A stretch of DNA of 11,593 nucleotides. Source: CAYLLT01 sp964591605 (GTDB taxonomy: Bacteria > Planctomycetota > Phycisphaerae > UBA1845 > PWPN01). The stretch lies in NCBI GenBank assembly GCA_964591605.1, contig CAZQEN010000255.1:1-11593 (forward strand), given 5' to 3'. Shown piece after piece: positions 1-6,585 of the stretch. The translations under genes and the position numbers were made by a program. The notes under the pieces were generated by a model. That model had not been told where the DNA came from. It searched no databases and was given only the letters and a program-made list of their open reading frames with translations. Numbering within the stretch: position 1 is the first letter of the stretch; each line of letters begins with the position of its first letter.

Positions 1-769
1 CCCGGCGGTCAACGCTCGTCTTCGGCCTGGGGAAGTCGATGATGCCTGCCTTCAGATCCAGGGCGGTCTGCGGGAGCTCGGAGCAGTCGGCGTTGCCCAG
101 GGCGCAGTTGATGCCCAGGAGCACCATCGCCTTCATGGGCACCGACGCTCTCTTGAGAATGGCCCGGATCTCCTGGGCGGTGAACAGTCGGGGCGGCTTG
201 GCCTGCTTCGCTCTCCTGCGCGCAACCTTGCCCGGTGCGACGAACTCCGGCCCGAACTTCACCGGGCGGTCAATCAGATCGGCGTCATACGCGAACTTGA
301 ACAGCACGCGGGTCAGTCGCACGAGATTCCCCAGGGTCACGGGGTTGTGTCCCTTCGCGAACCGTGCCCGCAACTGCCCGAAGTCATCGGATCGCAGGTC
401 ACCCACGGGGCGGTTCAGCCCGAAGGCGTCGATGATCTGCGCGCACGTGCGGTCGTACTCAACCCATGTTCGGCGTTGCATTTCACTTGCGTCGACCTTC
501 CGCTGCTTGGCGGTCAGGAAGGCGTTCACCACGCCCCGGACGCTGACACCCGCCGCTGACACCCGCGGCTTGCGGCCCGCGAGCAGGTCGTCCTTCTGGT
601 CCAGCCACTTCGCGAGGGCGGCCTTCCCGGTGGGGTCTTTCACCCACGATCCGAAGTAGTGGACCTTCCCGCGGATCTTCTTGCACCAGCGGCCCGACGG
701 GTGCGCCGTCAACGGGAAGTCCGGGTGAGGCTTGCTCGGCTTGGGGTTCGCGTTAGAATGAGTCGCCAT
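1..769 (-). CDS. Site-specific integrase (tyrosine recombinase-like), N-terminal 256 residues, cut by the left window edge
   Basis: The frame is open from an ATG at 769 to the window edge, giving 256 residues with no stop. The start is well supported: AAGGAG (positions 778-783, minus strand) lies 8 bases upstream. Residues ~15-45 (HPSGRWCKKIRGKVHYFG) resemble the N-terminal DNA-binding part of planctomycete integrases. Residues ~75-165 read as the helical core-binding domain, and a catalytic domain starts near residue 195 (LFTAQEIRAIL). The box I region (residues ~217-235) reads LLGINCALGNADCSEL, so the usual first catalytic arginine (TGxRxxE pattern) is not visible. The HxxR and tyrosine boxes lie beyond the edge. 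The family is recognised from memory of similar planctomycete proteins, not from a search. It probably catalyses DNA integration or excision of a mobile element. The gene diverges from the tRNA-Phe gene 140 bases away, a common setting for integrases. Confidence 0.85.
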   Translation of the reverse strand, partial: MATHSNANPKPSKPHPDFPLTAHPSGRWCKKIRGKVHYFGSWVKDPTGKAALAKWLDQKDDLLAGRKPRVSAAGVSVRGVVNAFLTAKQRKVDASEMQRRTWVEYDRTCAQIIDAFGLNRPVGDLRSDDFGQLRARFAKGHNPVTLGNLVRLTRVLFKFAYDADLIDRPVKFGPEFVAPGKVARRRAKQAKPPRLFTAQEIRAILKRASVPMKAMVLLGINCALGNADCSELPQTALDLKAGIIDFPRPKTSVDRR

Positions 770-791
770 GGGATTCGCTCCTTACGAGTCA

Positions 792-853
792 CGGTTGACC
801 AGAACGGTTGTCAGCAACTCCCGTTATGGTGCCGGTTGTCAGAACGGTTGTCA
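792..853. repeat. Short direct repeats between integrase and tRNA-Phe
   Basis: The octamer CGGTTG(T/A)C occurs four times: at 792-799, 805-812, 833-840 and 845-852. The copies form two pairs. In each pair the two octamers are joined by a few bases ending in AGAA, so the larger unit is about 21-22 bases (792-813 and 833-853). The copies lie just upstream of the integrase start and upstream of the tRNA. They could be arm-type binding sites for the integrase, an operator for its promoter, or a duplication without function. The sequence alone does not decide. Confidence 0.6.
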
Positions 854-909
854 AGCCGGTCTGGCCCGTAAGGGGCGTAATCTCATAAGTGCCCGTTAAA
901 TCAGCACTT

Positions 910-982
<73 letters not shown>

Positions 983-989
983 TTACCAT

Positions 990-1023
990 AAACCCTTGCA
1001 AGCCAAAGGCTTGCAGGGGTTTT
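990..1023 (+). terminator. Hairpin terminator behind tRNA-Phe
   Basis: The stem AACCCTTGCAAGCC (991-1004) pairs with GGCTTGCAGGGGTT (1008-1021) with one G-U pair and loop AAA. One more A-T pair (990 with 1022) can be added. It ends in a short run of four T. The location directly after the tRNA 3' end and the 14-15 bp stem fit a Rho-independent terminator. The T run is short, so it could also be a processing signal or a dispersed palindromic repeat. Confidence 0.75.
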
Positions 1024-1459
1024 GGGTTACCTCTAATCTGGGGCAGAGAAGCGAGTTCCCTGCCACGAATTCCCTGCCGACCGGCATACCTGGCTCAGAA
1101 TGGCGGTTCGGCAGGGATTCTGTGCTGACAAGACGGTCTCTTCGGGAAGACCCCGCCCGGCCTGGAGCTCCGTCTTGCACCGCTCGTGGAGCTGTTTCAA
1201 TCCACGCCCTCGTCCCGCAGCCACTGGTTGATCCGCTCGTCAACGCGATGCAACGGATGATTACGGCCGACTGGCTTGGTCAGGATCCGCGGCGTACCCG
1301 GATATCAACGGCCGCGGCCCTGCTGGCCGTGGCGATATGCCGGCTGGCCCCCGTGAGCGTGGTCAACCTGGTGATCGCGGCCGGATGACAGATCCGTCAC
1401 ACCGCATCTGTCCAGGAAGTGAAAACCTCCTGTGCGTGGACCAGCAGATTGCCTTCTTG
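1024..1459. other. 436-base stretch with no convincing gene
   Basis: This stretch separates the tRNA terminator from the end of the DUF4123 gene. The open frames on either strand lack plausible composition, starts and ribosome binding sites. It holds the inverted repeat at 1069-1119, a GC-rich hairpin (ACGGCC at 1308-1313 with GGCCGT at 1325-1330), and a weak inverted repeat (GACAGAT at 1387-1393 with ATCTGTC at 1406-1412). The last lies about 50-70 bases beyond the DUF4123 stop and could end that operon, but it has no T run. A lone 16-base CRISPR-repeat-like string is at 1194-1209. A short minus-strand reading frame ending near 1200 (…DERINQWLRDEGVD) looks protein-like but has no start and may be debris of a lost gene. 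Confidence 0.6.
1069..1119. repeat. Inverted repeat in non-coding DNA
   Basis: The left arm contains TCCCTGCCGA (1071-1080) and the right arm TCGGCAGGGA (1108-1117), an exact 10-base inverted match. It extends imperfectly on both sides (CCG/CGG with one extra base inside, AAT/ATT outside). The loop is about 27 bases. The left arm is partly duplicated 14 bases upstream (TTCCCTGCC at 1056-1064 and 1070-1078). No transposase is adjacent. It may be a weak terminator, a remnant of a mobile element end, or chance. Confidence 0.45.
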
Positions 1460-1975
1460 TCACTGGATCTCCGGTTGGGACGCAGCGATCGCGAAAGACA
1501 GAAGCTCGCCGCCAGCGGGTCCTTCACAGTGGAAAGCGTTGACGGGGCCGAAAAACTCCGCCAGTTCGTCGTCGGTGCAGGCGGGCAGAAAGACTCTCAA
1601 GACCCGTGGATCGTAGAAGCGGAAGTAATACCGCTTGCCGTTCTCGCCGCGGACCATGAGCAACGTGCGGAAATGGTGGCGCAACTCGGCCAGATTCGCC
1701 GGCGCGTCCAGCAGCACGCCGATACTGTTGCCCCACTGTTCAAACCACCAGGAGAGGAAGTTGGACTTGGGGTCGACCTCGATCAGGTACGGGGCAACTT
1801 CCTGCAGCATGCTGCCCATGTCGCCTTCGTAGAGTGATTCACAGGCGAGTCCGGCCTGGGCGGCCAGGTGCGGGCCGGCCGGTTCCCGTGCCGCATCCAG
1901 CAGCGCATAGAGCCGCGTCCCGGGCGCCATGCTGCGCTCGAACGTTTCCAGTGCGGATTGTGCTGCGGGATTCAC
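1460..1975 (-). CDS. DUF4123 domain protein, likely T6SS effector-loading adaptor
   Basis: This 171-residue protein carries the signatures I know from the DUF4123 family: an N-terminal strand LYALLDAA (residues 22-29), LYEGD (48-52), APYLIEV (61-67), WG followed by a hydrophobic strand (81-89), ELRHHFRTLLMV (97-108), YYFRFYDPRVLRVFLP (116-131) and FFGPV (141-145). DUF4123 proteins (Tap/TEC) are known cytoplasmic chaperones that place a T6SS effector on its VgrG spike. Only the core domain is present, with no C-terminal extension. The start is GTG at 1975; a stop codon lies two codons upstream in frame, and a GGAG motif sits just ahead of it. It is the last gene of the minus-strand set, 17 bases after the membrane-anchor gene. 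Its client could be the hydrolase, the phospholipase C-like protein or the 820-residue protein; the sequence does not say which. Confidence 0.88.
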   Translation of the reverse strand: MNPAAQSALETFERSMAPGTRLYALLDAAREPAGPHLAAQAGLACESLYEGDMGSMLQEVAPYLIEVDPKSNFLSWWFEQWGNSIGVLLDAPANLAELRHHFRTLLMVRGENGKRYYFRFYDPRVLRVFLPACTDDELAEFFGPVNAFHCEGPAGGELLSFAIAASQPEIQ

Positions 1976-1992
1976 CGTTCACCCGCTCTCCA

Positions 1993-2355
1993 TCATCGTC
2001 CAAAAGCATAAAGAATCAATATCCCAAGCCCGATCCAGGGAGCGGCGACGAGCATCCATCTTTGGGGGCTCATTTCCGACGTTGGCTTTGCCGTGTCAGT
2101 CGCAGGCGTTGAAGGCCGGACGCCTGCGCTGGCCGGGGGCTTCTCGATCACCCGCACCGAGACCTCAGGTTTCGCTTCCTGCCTGGCGGTGGCCGTTGCG
2201 TTGGAGGGCCGGTAGACGTTCACGCGACGAATCGTCTGGGAGGGGCGTGACGCCTCGGGCTGAGGACCGCATCGTCGGGCTTGGGGCGTTTGGCGCTCGC
2301 TCTGCGGTCTGACTTCTGCGGTTCTCACCGTCCTGCTTGTCACCACCAGCGGCAT
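1993..2355 (-). CDS. Small protein of unknown function with a C-terminal membrane anchor
   Basis: The protein has 120 residues. Residues 1-95 are rich in Pro, Arg, Thr, Ser and Gln and look disordered. Residues ~97-118 (WMLVAAPWIGLGILILYAFGR) form one hydrophobic segment that ends at the C-terminus, as in a tail-anchored protein. There is no signal peptide. The ATG at 2355 has a good AAGGAG 8 bases upstream, which supports it as a real gene. It lies 17 bases before the DUF4123 gene and is probably co-translated with it. I do not recognise a family. By topology the bulk would face the cytoplasm. Possible roles are tethering the adaptor or cargo to the inner membrane, or immunity, but both are guesses. 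Confidence 0.7.
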   Translation of the reverse strand: MPLVVTSRTVRTAEVRPQSERQTPQARRCGPQPEASRPSQTIRRVNVYRPSNATATARQEAKPEVSVRVIEKPPASAGVRPSTPATDTAKPTSEMSPQRWMLVAAPWIGLGILILYAFGR

Positions 2356-2367
2356 GGCTCAGCTCCT

Positions 2368-2493
2368 TCAACGTGCCATCACGGAGTATTGGCAGCGGGT
2401 CGGAGGGACCTGTCGGTGAAGTCTGCGAATCCTGCGTTCAGCGAAGGGGGCGGCCGAGACGGGCGGCATGAGCCCCACTGGCAAATCGTTCAT
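2368..2493 (-). CDS. Possible 41-residue small ORF upstream of the membrane-anchor gene
   Basis: A frame runs from ATG at 2493 to TGA at 2368-2370, beginning MNDLPVGLMPPVS and ending QYSVMAR. Its stop overlaps the ribosome binding site of the next gene (TGAAGGAG) and lies 12 bases before that gene's ATG, an arrangement seen in translationally coupled leaders. There is no clear ribosome binding site ahead of its own start. The residue makeup (Arg, Pro, Ala) is also what GC-rich non-coding DNA yields, so this remains doubtful. Confidence 0.22.
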   Translation of the reverse strand: MNDLPVGLMPPVSAAPFAERRIRRLHRQVPPTRCQYSVMAR

Positions 2494-2564
2494 AACCACT
2501 GATGCTAAAAATGTTTACGCATCGCCTTCCTCTGGGATGATTTCAGCGGCACTGAAGTGGGGGG

Positions 2565-2583
2565 ACGGGCCCTTCGGGCTCGT
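2565..2583 (-). terminator. Possible hairpin terminator after the lipoprotein gene
   Basis: The sequence ACGGGCCC-TTC-GGGCTCGT (plus strand) folds into an 8-bp stem with a 3-base loop. Read on the minus strand one G-U pair becomes an A-C mismatch. It lies about 60 bases past the lipoprotein stop. No T run follows, so intrinsic termination is uncertain. Confidence 0.25.
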
Positions 2584-2639
2584 TCGTCGGATGGGGTTGG
2601 CCTGCCAGGGAATGCCCAGCGTCGATTGACGGGAGCGCC

Positions 2640-3701
2640 CTATGGCGCGGCGGCCAGCCATCTCGCGAGTTCTCTGGCTCCATCCGAGTCCAGGCGGTTC
2701 AAAACCATCTCTGCCCGCCTGCGCTCATCGGGGTCCGGCACGACCTGTGCAGCGGGCCTGACGGGGCGACCCTCTTCTGCGAAGACAAGATTGTACAATT
2801 CGACCTCTGCCAGATGGTCATGCAGCGGCGACGCCGAATCCTGCAACAGCAGTGAGATGAACGCACGCACGACCGACTGCTGAACGCCGGGCTCCGCGTC
2901 CAGAAGGAGCACGCTGGCGTACAGATCGTGGATCACCGATTGCCGAAGGGCCAGGTTCGCATCGCCGGCCAGGACGAGCTGAAGGATTTCGTTCAGCGGG
3001 CGATCTTGAGATTCGATGAACTCCGGTCCCACCCGCGTCCACAGGTACGCGGCGAAGACCTCCGATGCCCTTGTGCGATGCTCCTGCGCAAAGCCCAGCA
3101 GACGGCGGACGGCTTCCGCGCGCGGGTCCTTCATGTTCTCTTGTCGTATGACATCATCAAAGAGCTTCTCCGCCTGTCTGGCGAGGCGTACGTCTTCGGC
3201 CTTCTCGGGGGGCAGCAACTGCTCGCAGATCGGCTCCTGCATCAGCACGCCGGGGCTGCGCCGCTCGCGAGCCGACGCCTTCGCGAAGACAAGATACCCC
3301 GTCCCCTCGGCTGGCTTGACGTGAGACCACAACCCCAGGTAGTTCATCGCCACGTATTCGCCCTCGCGCCTCTGTTCGACCTCAAGCTCGAAGGAGTCGC
3401 CGGCGCGGACCGTCAACTCACCCTTGAGCGTTTCCAGAAGTCGAAGCGTCATCGCCAGGCGTCGGTGCTGGAGGCCGTTACCGCCAGGCTCCCAGGGACC
3501 GGCTGTCAACTGCACGATCTGCACGGTGAAGATGTGCGTGCACGAAAGGACCTCCGCGGCGGAATCGGGCTCCCAGGGAAGCGGCCGGTCCGCGGGAGGA
3601 TTCTCGTCTTGCCTGCTATGCGTTTCCATGGTCCGTGGGCCTCCACAACCAGCGAGCAGAAGCAAAAAGGCAACCAGCAGCATCGCTCGCGTGACGCGCA
3701 T
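2640..3701 (-). CDS. Predicted lipoprotein; candidate immunity protein
   Basis: The protein has 353 residues. Residues 1-18 are a lipoprotein signal peptide with lipobox L-A-G-C and the lipidated cysteine at residue 19. The following residue is Gly, which does not suggest inner-membrane retention. Residues ~48-142 (AAEVLSCTHIFTVQIVQ … ETLKGEL … GTGYLVFAKA) resemble the beta-barrel of netrin/TIMP-like domains in bacterial lipoproteins, by pattern only. Residues ~165-350 are alpha-helical and may form HEAT-like repeats. The ATG at 3701 has GGAG a few bases upstream and starts 2 bases after the preceding gene stops, so the two are almost certainly co-translated. T6SS lipase effectors are often paired with periplasmic lipoprotein immunity proteins. 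This one follows the 820-residue protein and sits downstream of the hydrolase gene, so it is a candidate for neutralising one of them. That role is inference. Confidence 0.85.
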   Translation of the reverse strand: MRVTRAMLLVAFLLLLAGCGGPRTMETHSRQDENPPADRPLPWEPDSAAEVLSCTHIFTVQIVQLTAGPWEPGGNGLQHRRLAMTLRLLETLKGELTVRAGDSFELEVEQRREGEYVAMNYLGLWSHVKPAEGTGYLVFAKASARERRSPGVLMQEPICEQLLPPEKAEDVRLARQAEKLFDDVIRQENMKDPRAEAVRRLLGFAQEHRTRASEVFAAYLWTRVGPEFIESQDRPLNEILQLVLAGDANLALRQSVIHDLYASVLLLDAEPGVQQSVVRAFISLLLQDSASPLHDHLAEVELYNLVFAEEGRPVRPAAQVVPDPDERRRAEMVLNRLDSDGARELARWLAAAP

Positions 3702-3703
3702 GG

Positions 3704-6166
3704 CTATCTCCCATCCCAGGCGAAGACGAGAATGGGCGATGGCGGGCGCACTTCAACGTTATGATCCTGGGCCCGCGCGATGGGGTCCAGGGTTTTGCGG
3801 CTCGCCCTGGGTGCCCGCACGGCGTGAGCCGTTGTCGCGGTGAGACGGGGCGGCGCCGCGGCGTAGTTCACGTTCCAGTCGCCGACGATTTCCCATGGGA
3901 CGATCCGCACCACCGAGTAGACGCGATCCGCCGGATCTCCGGTGGCGCCGGCGCTGGGGGGGGTGGCCGTATTCGTCCAGAAACAGAAGCAGGCACGGAA
4001 GGAAACCCGCTGATGAACATGGGTCAGCACCGCGCTGGCGTTGAGCGGGTGGTTCCGCGGAAACCCCGTGCTCGGAGAATCGATGCACCGGATGGTCCAG
4101 CGCTGCCCCACCGGACGCGCCGCCGGCGGAGTAACCCTCCTGCTGCGGGACATGGTCGCCGTCTCGCCGCCGGTGCCGGTCCCGGGACTTCGTCCCGTAT
4201 CCAGCAGTGGAAACGCGTACAGCACAGGCGCGGCGTCCGCTGCTGCGAAGATGTCGTTGCCACCGAATGCCCCTTGTCGCGCGGCGGCCGGGCGGTTGGA
4301 CGGTGCGATGAATGACAGCCCGACCGTCGTCGGCGGGGCTGCCGTCGTGTCGCGGTAAGTCCCCTTCCACTCCAGCCGGTCGATGACGTTGATCAGTCCG
4401 GCGAACACACGGTCAAGCCCCAGCAGGCCGTCGGCGCCGCCTCCGGTCACATCAGCGATCAGCTCCATCTCCATGGCCGCGCCGGCGGCGCCGGCCGTCC
4501 ATGAACCGTTGGTGATCCCCACGCCGCCGTTGATGGTGGCCTGAAGAAGCGCCGGCAGGGCCGCGGTATTCCCATGCGCGCTGCTGTTGTCCCTGACGAC
4601 GGTCACATCCGCCACCACGAGGTTGAGTGGAATCGACGGCTCGTTGTCCTCGAACCTGTCGGTGTTGTTGCAGTCGACAAAGGCGCGCACGTGGAACGAA
4701 CCCCTGCGGTTGGGGTTGAGGTTGGCGGTCAGGGCCGCGGTCCTTCTGACGGCGGGCGTCTCCTCCGGCTTGCCGAGGCTGCCATGATCGCTGCTGTTGC
4801 GGATCGCCTGCCACTTAATCGGCACGCCGGCCGGTGCGAGCGCGACCTCGAGGGCGATGTCGGGTTGGGCATTGCGCATGAGCACCAGCGGCCTGTTCTT
4901 GGTGAAGTCCTCGGAGAAACTCGTGCTCCTGAAGACGTGGTCGGCCGGCGCCGCCGCGCCGAAGGCGGTGCTGTTGGCCGGAGTCATCGAAGGCGTCGGA
5001 TGAATCGTCGCCTGGATTCGCGAGAATCTCACAACGGTCGCCCTTACCCGGTCCATGTCGTCGGAGAGGCCCGTAATCGCCAGGGAGAGGCCCGTATCGC
5101 GCAGCGCGCCGCTGACGCCCTTACCCTCCATCCAGATTGTAGAGCCTCCTTTAGGAATGTCTGCATTCTTGACCTTGAAACTGGCCAGCGCTGATCCCCC
5201 GGTCTCCGCCGCAAAGATCTGCACCCGCGCATCCAGCGGCGTGACCACGAGTTCGCCGGCGTAGTCCGCGGGCGCCTCGATTTTCCGCACGATGACCATG
5301 GCCCGGCCGTGGCTGTTCGCCGGGGGGTCCTGCTCGTGCACGAATCGGCCGCCGAAATACTTGTCGGTCGCGGCGGCGCCGGGGGCCGGATGTTTCTCCG
5401 GCGGCTGCGGCATCGGCGCCGGGACGGCGCCGCTCTTGGTCCGCGTCTGGCAGATGTCGAGCGTCGCCTCGACGCAGGTTGCCGTCGTCTTGGCCGGAGG
5501 ATCCACCACCATCGTCTTGCTCTTGAGCGTGAGTGTCAGTTTGATGTCGTCAAGCTTGGCGCTGGGCCTGGCTCCCTGGGCCCAGAGCACAACACCACCC
5601 GCCGCCGAACTGAGCTTGTCGCCCGGGAACTCCCTGCGGTTGCGATCGAACTTGATCTCCGTGCCGCCCGTATTCTTGTCGAAGAACCGGATTGCATCGC
5701 TGGAACGCTCCAGGGTGCCGGTGCCGTCAAAGGCGAAGTCCGTCTTGAGCACGTATTTCACGCGGCTGGTTTTCCACGAGGCTTCGGCGTAATGCTTCCT
5801 GACGGCGATGACGGCTTTCGCGGGCGCGATGGAGGGCTTGACCAGACCAGGCAGCGTCAGATCGACGGTGCTGGATGACCCGCAGGGGACGCTCACTTCT
5901 TTCGTGTCCGTGGAGATTCCGTCTTTCCTGGCATTCACGCGGTATACGGGCGGACTGGGCGTGATTCCGCGGAAAGCGACACTCCCCTCCGGGGGCGTGA
6001 CACCGGTCTTGCTGCTCGGACCCCGAGCGGTGACGGTCGCCTTATCGACCGGCTTACCGCCGTTCGAATACTTGACGCGCACGGTCAGGTTGGTGAGCGT
6101 GCCGGCGGGGCAGACCAGTGCCGGTGCGCCGACGGCCCCGCTGCCAGTGGTCGCGGGTTTGCTCAT
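3704..6166 (-). CDS. Large beta-rich protein of unknown function in T6SS cargo setting
   Basis: The protein has 820 residues and no signal peptide or membrane segment. Residues ~22-106 look like a transthyretin/carboxypeptidase-regulatory-like beta module (TLTNLTVRVKYSNGGKPVDK, then VAFRGI and a closing beta strand). Residues ~120-245 end in CVEATLDICQTRT (231-243). Residues ~265-385 include FVHEQD, HGRAMVIVRKI, and a VSGALRDTG motif (351-359). I recall similar segments in unnamed proteins next to PAAR and lipase genes in proteobacterial T6SS clusters. Residues ~488-530 contain FHVRAFVDCNNTDRFEDNEP, an acidic turn that could bind calcium. The C-terminal ~250 residues are not recognised and could be a toxic domain. 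The ATG overlaps the preceding stop by 4 bases (ATGA), so translation is coupled. A run of eight C lies at codon ~735. It is a structural or effector component by context; no catalytic motif is visible. Confidence 0.88.
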   Translation of the reverse strand: MSKPATTGSGAVGAPALVCPAGTLTNLTVRVKYSNGGKPVDKATVTARGPSSKTGVTPPEGSVAFRGITPSPPVYRVNARKDGISTDTKEVSVPCGSSSTVDLTLPGLVKPSIAPAKAVIAVRKHYAEASWKTSRVKYVLKTDFAFDGTGTLERSSDAIRFFDKNTGGTEIKFDRNRREFPGDKLSSAAGGVVLWAQGARPSAKLDDIKLTLTLKSKTMVVDPPAKTTATCVEATLDICQTRTKSGAVPAPMPQPPEKHPAPGAAATDKYFGGRFVHEQDPPANSHGRAMVIVRKIEAPADYAGELVVTPLDARVQIFAAETGGSALASFKVKNADIPKGGSTIWMEGKGVSGALRDTGLSLAITGLSDDMDRVRATVVRFSRIQATIHPTPSMTPANSTAFGAAAPADHVFRSTSFSEDFTKNRPLVLMRNAQPDIALEVALAPAGVPIKWQAIRNSSDHGSLGKPEETPAVRRTAALTANLNPNRRGSFHVRAFVDCNNTDRFEDNEPSIPLNLVVADVTVVRDNSSAHGNTAALPALLQATINGGVGITNGSWTAGAAGAAMEMELIADVTGGGADGLLGLDRVFAGLINVIDRLEWKGTYRDTTAAPPTTVGLSFIAPSNRPAAARQGAFGGNDIFAAADAAPVLYAFPLLDTGRSPGTGTGGETATMSRSRRVTPPAARPVGQRWTIRCIDSPSTGFPRNHPLNASAVLTHVHQRVSFRACFCFWTNTATPPSAGATGDPADRVYSVVRIVPWEIVGDWNVNYAAAPPRLTATTAHAVRAPRASRKTLDPIARAQDHNVEVRPPSPILVFAWDGR

Positions 6167-6570
6167 GGGTTGCCTCCGGCAGAGACGCCAGACGGTGTAG
6201 AGACAGCCCGTGATGAACCCTCAGCCATCCACCGCGCCTGGATCCGATTGAGCTTGTCAACGCCGGTTGCCGATCGGTTGGCCAGAATCTCCTGGGCCCA
6301 GGGCGTCTGCTGGCTGCGATCGAAATCACGGTCGATCGTCAACATCAATTCGATGTACCGCGCCACGTCGGCTTCGAGAATGATATGGTAACCCCTGGCC
6401 GTTTCGATGCCTTCGCGGATCAGCTCGCGCAGGCGGGCCTCGCCCATCTTCGAGCTCGGGTCCGGGTATTCCCTCCGGAGGTGGACCACCATCTCGTCTT
6501 CAAAGCGACCGCGCTGCTGCTCCGAAAACGCCTGAAGATGGGCCGCGGAGATTTGAAACATTCTGGGCAT
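6163..6570 (-). CDS. Small helical conserved protein of T6SS neighbourhoods
   Basis: The protein has 135 residues and is mainly alpha-helical. Its features are FQISAAHLQAFSEQQ (5-19), FEDEMVVHLRREYP (23-36), LRELIREGIETARGY (47-61), and DVARYIELMLTIDRDFD (68-84) followed by WAQEIL (91-96). From memory this pattern (FEDxMVxHL … LRxxIRxGIxxAxxYG … RYIxLMFxxGxDFD … PWAxxIL) recurs in small proteins beside PAAR-type and lipase genes of T6SS clusters; no function is known to me. The C-terminal ~25 residues are Ser/Gly-rich and probably disordered. The ATG at 6570 has GGGAG about 12 bases upstream; a second in-frame ATG at 6561 is an alternative. The gene begins 15 bases after the hydrolase stop and its own stop overlaps the next ATG. 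It may be a chaperone for the hydrolase or the 820-residue protein. Confidence 0.85.
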   Translation of the reverse strand: MPRMFQISAAHLQAFSEQQRGRFEDEMVVHLRREYPDPSSKMGEARLRELIREGIETARGYHIILEADVARYIELMLTIDRDFDRSQQTPWAQEILANRSATGVDKLNRIQARWMAEGSSRAVSTPSGVSAGGNP

Positions 6571-6585
6571 CGCGTGCGCTGCTCC

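Larger units (their letters stand above)
2356..2639. other. Long gap in the minus-strand gene set; possible promoter region
   Basis: This is the only gap over 60 bases in the minus-strand set, and it separates the lipoprotein gene from the membrane-anchor and DUF4123 genes. It contains a GC hairpin near the lipoprotein end (2565-2583) and an AT-rich island around 2491-2525, unlike its surroundings. The doubtful 41-codon ORF at 2368-2493 lies inside it. The AT-rich island is where I would expect a separate promoter for the last two genes, but no clear -35/-10 pair can be named. Confidence 0.4.

Noticed and set aside
39..659. 206-codon plus-strand ORF at the left edge
   Set aside because: It is a shadow of the integrase; the minus strand gives a recognisable protein with a ribosome binding site, this frame gives Arg/Ser-rich noise.
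1190..1260. CRISPR array
   Set aside because: Only a single partial repeat-like string; no second repeat or regular spacing in the window.
1199..1300. Minus-strand fragment ending in DERINQWLRDEGVD as a gene remnant
   Set aside because: Protein-like but only about 34 codons, no start and no known family; kept as a remark only.
2490..2525. Minus-strand promoter TAAACA-17-TATGAA
   Set aside because: Only 4 of 6 matches in each box; it fits chance in an AT-rich island and cannot be claimed.
2928..3764. 278-codon plus-strand ORF
   Set aside because: It lies opposite the lipoprotein, which has a signal peptide, lipobox and well-placed ribosome binding site; no sensible domain in the plus frame.
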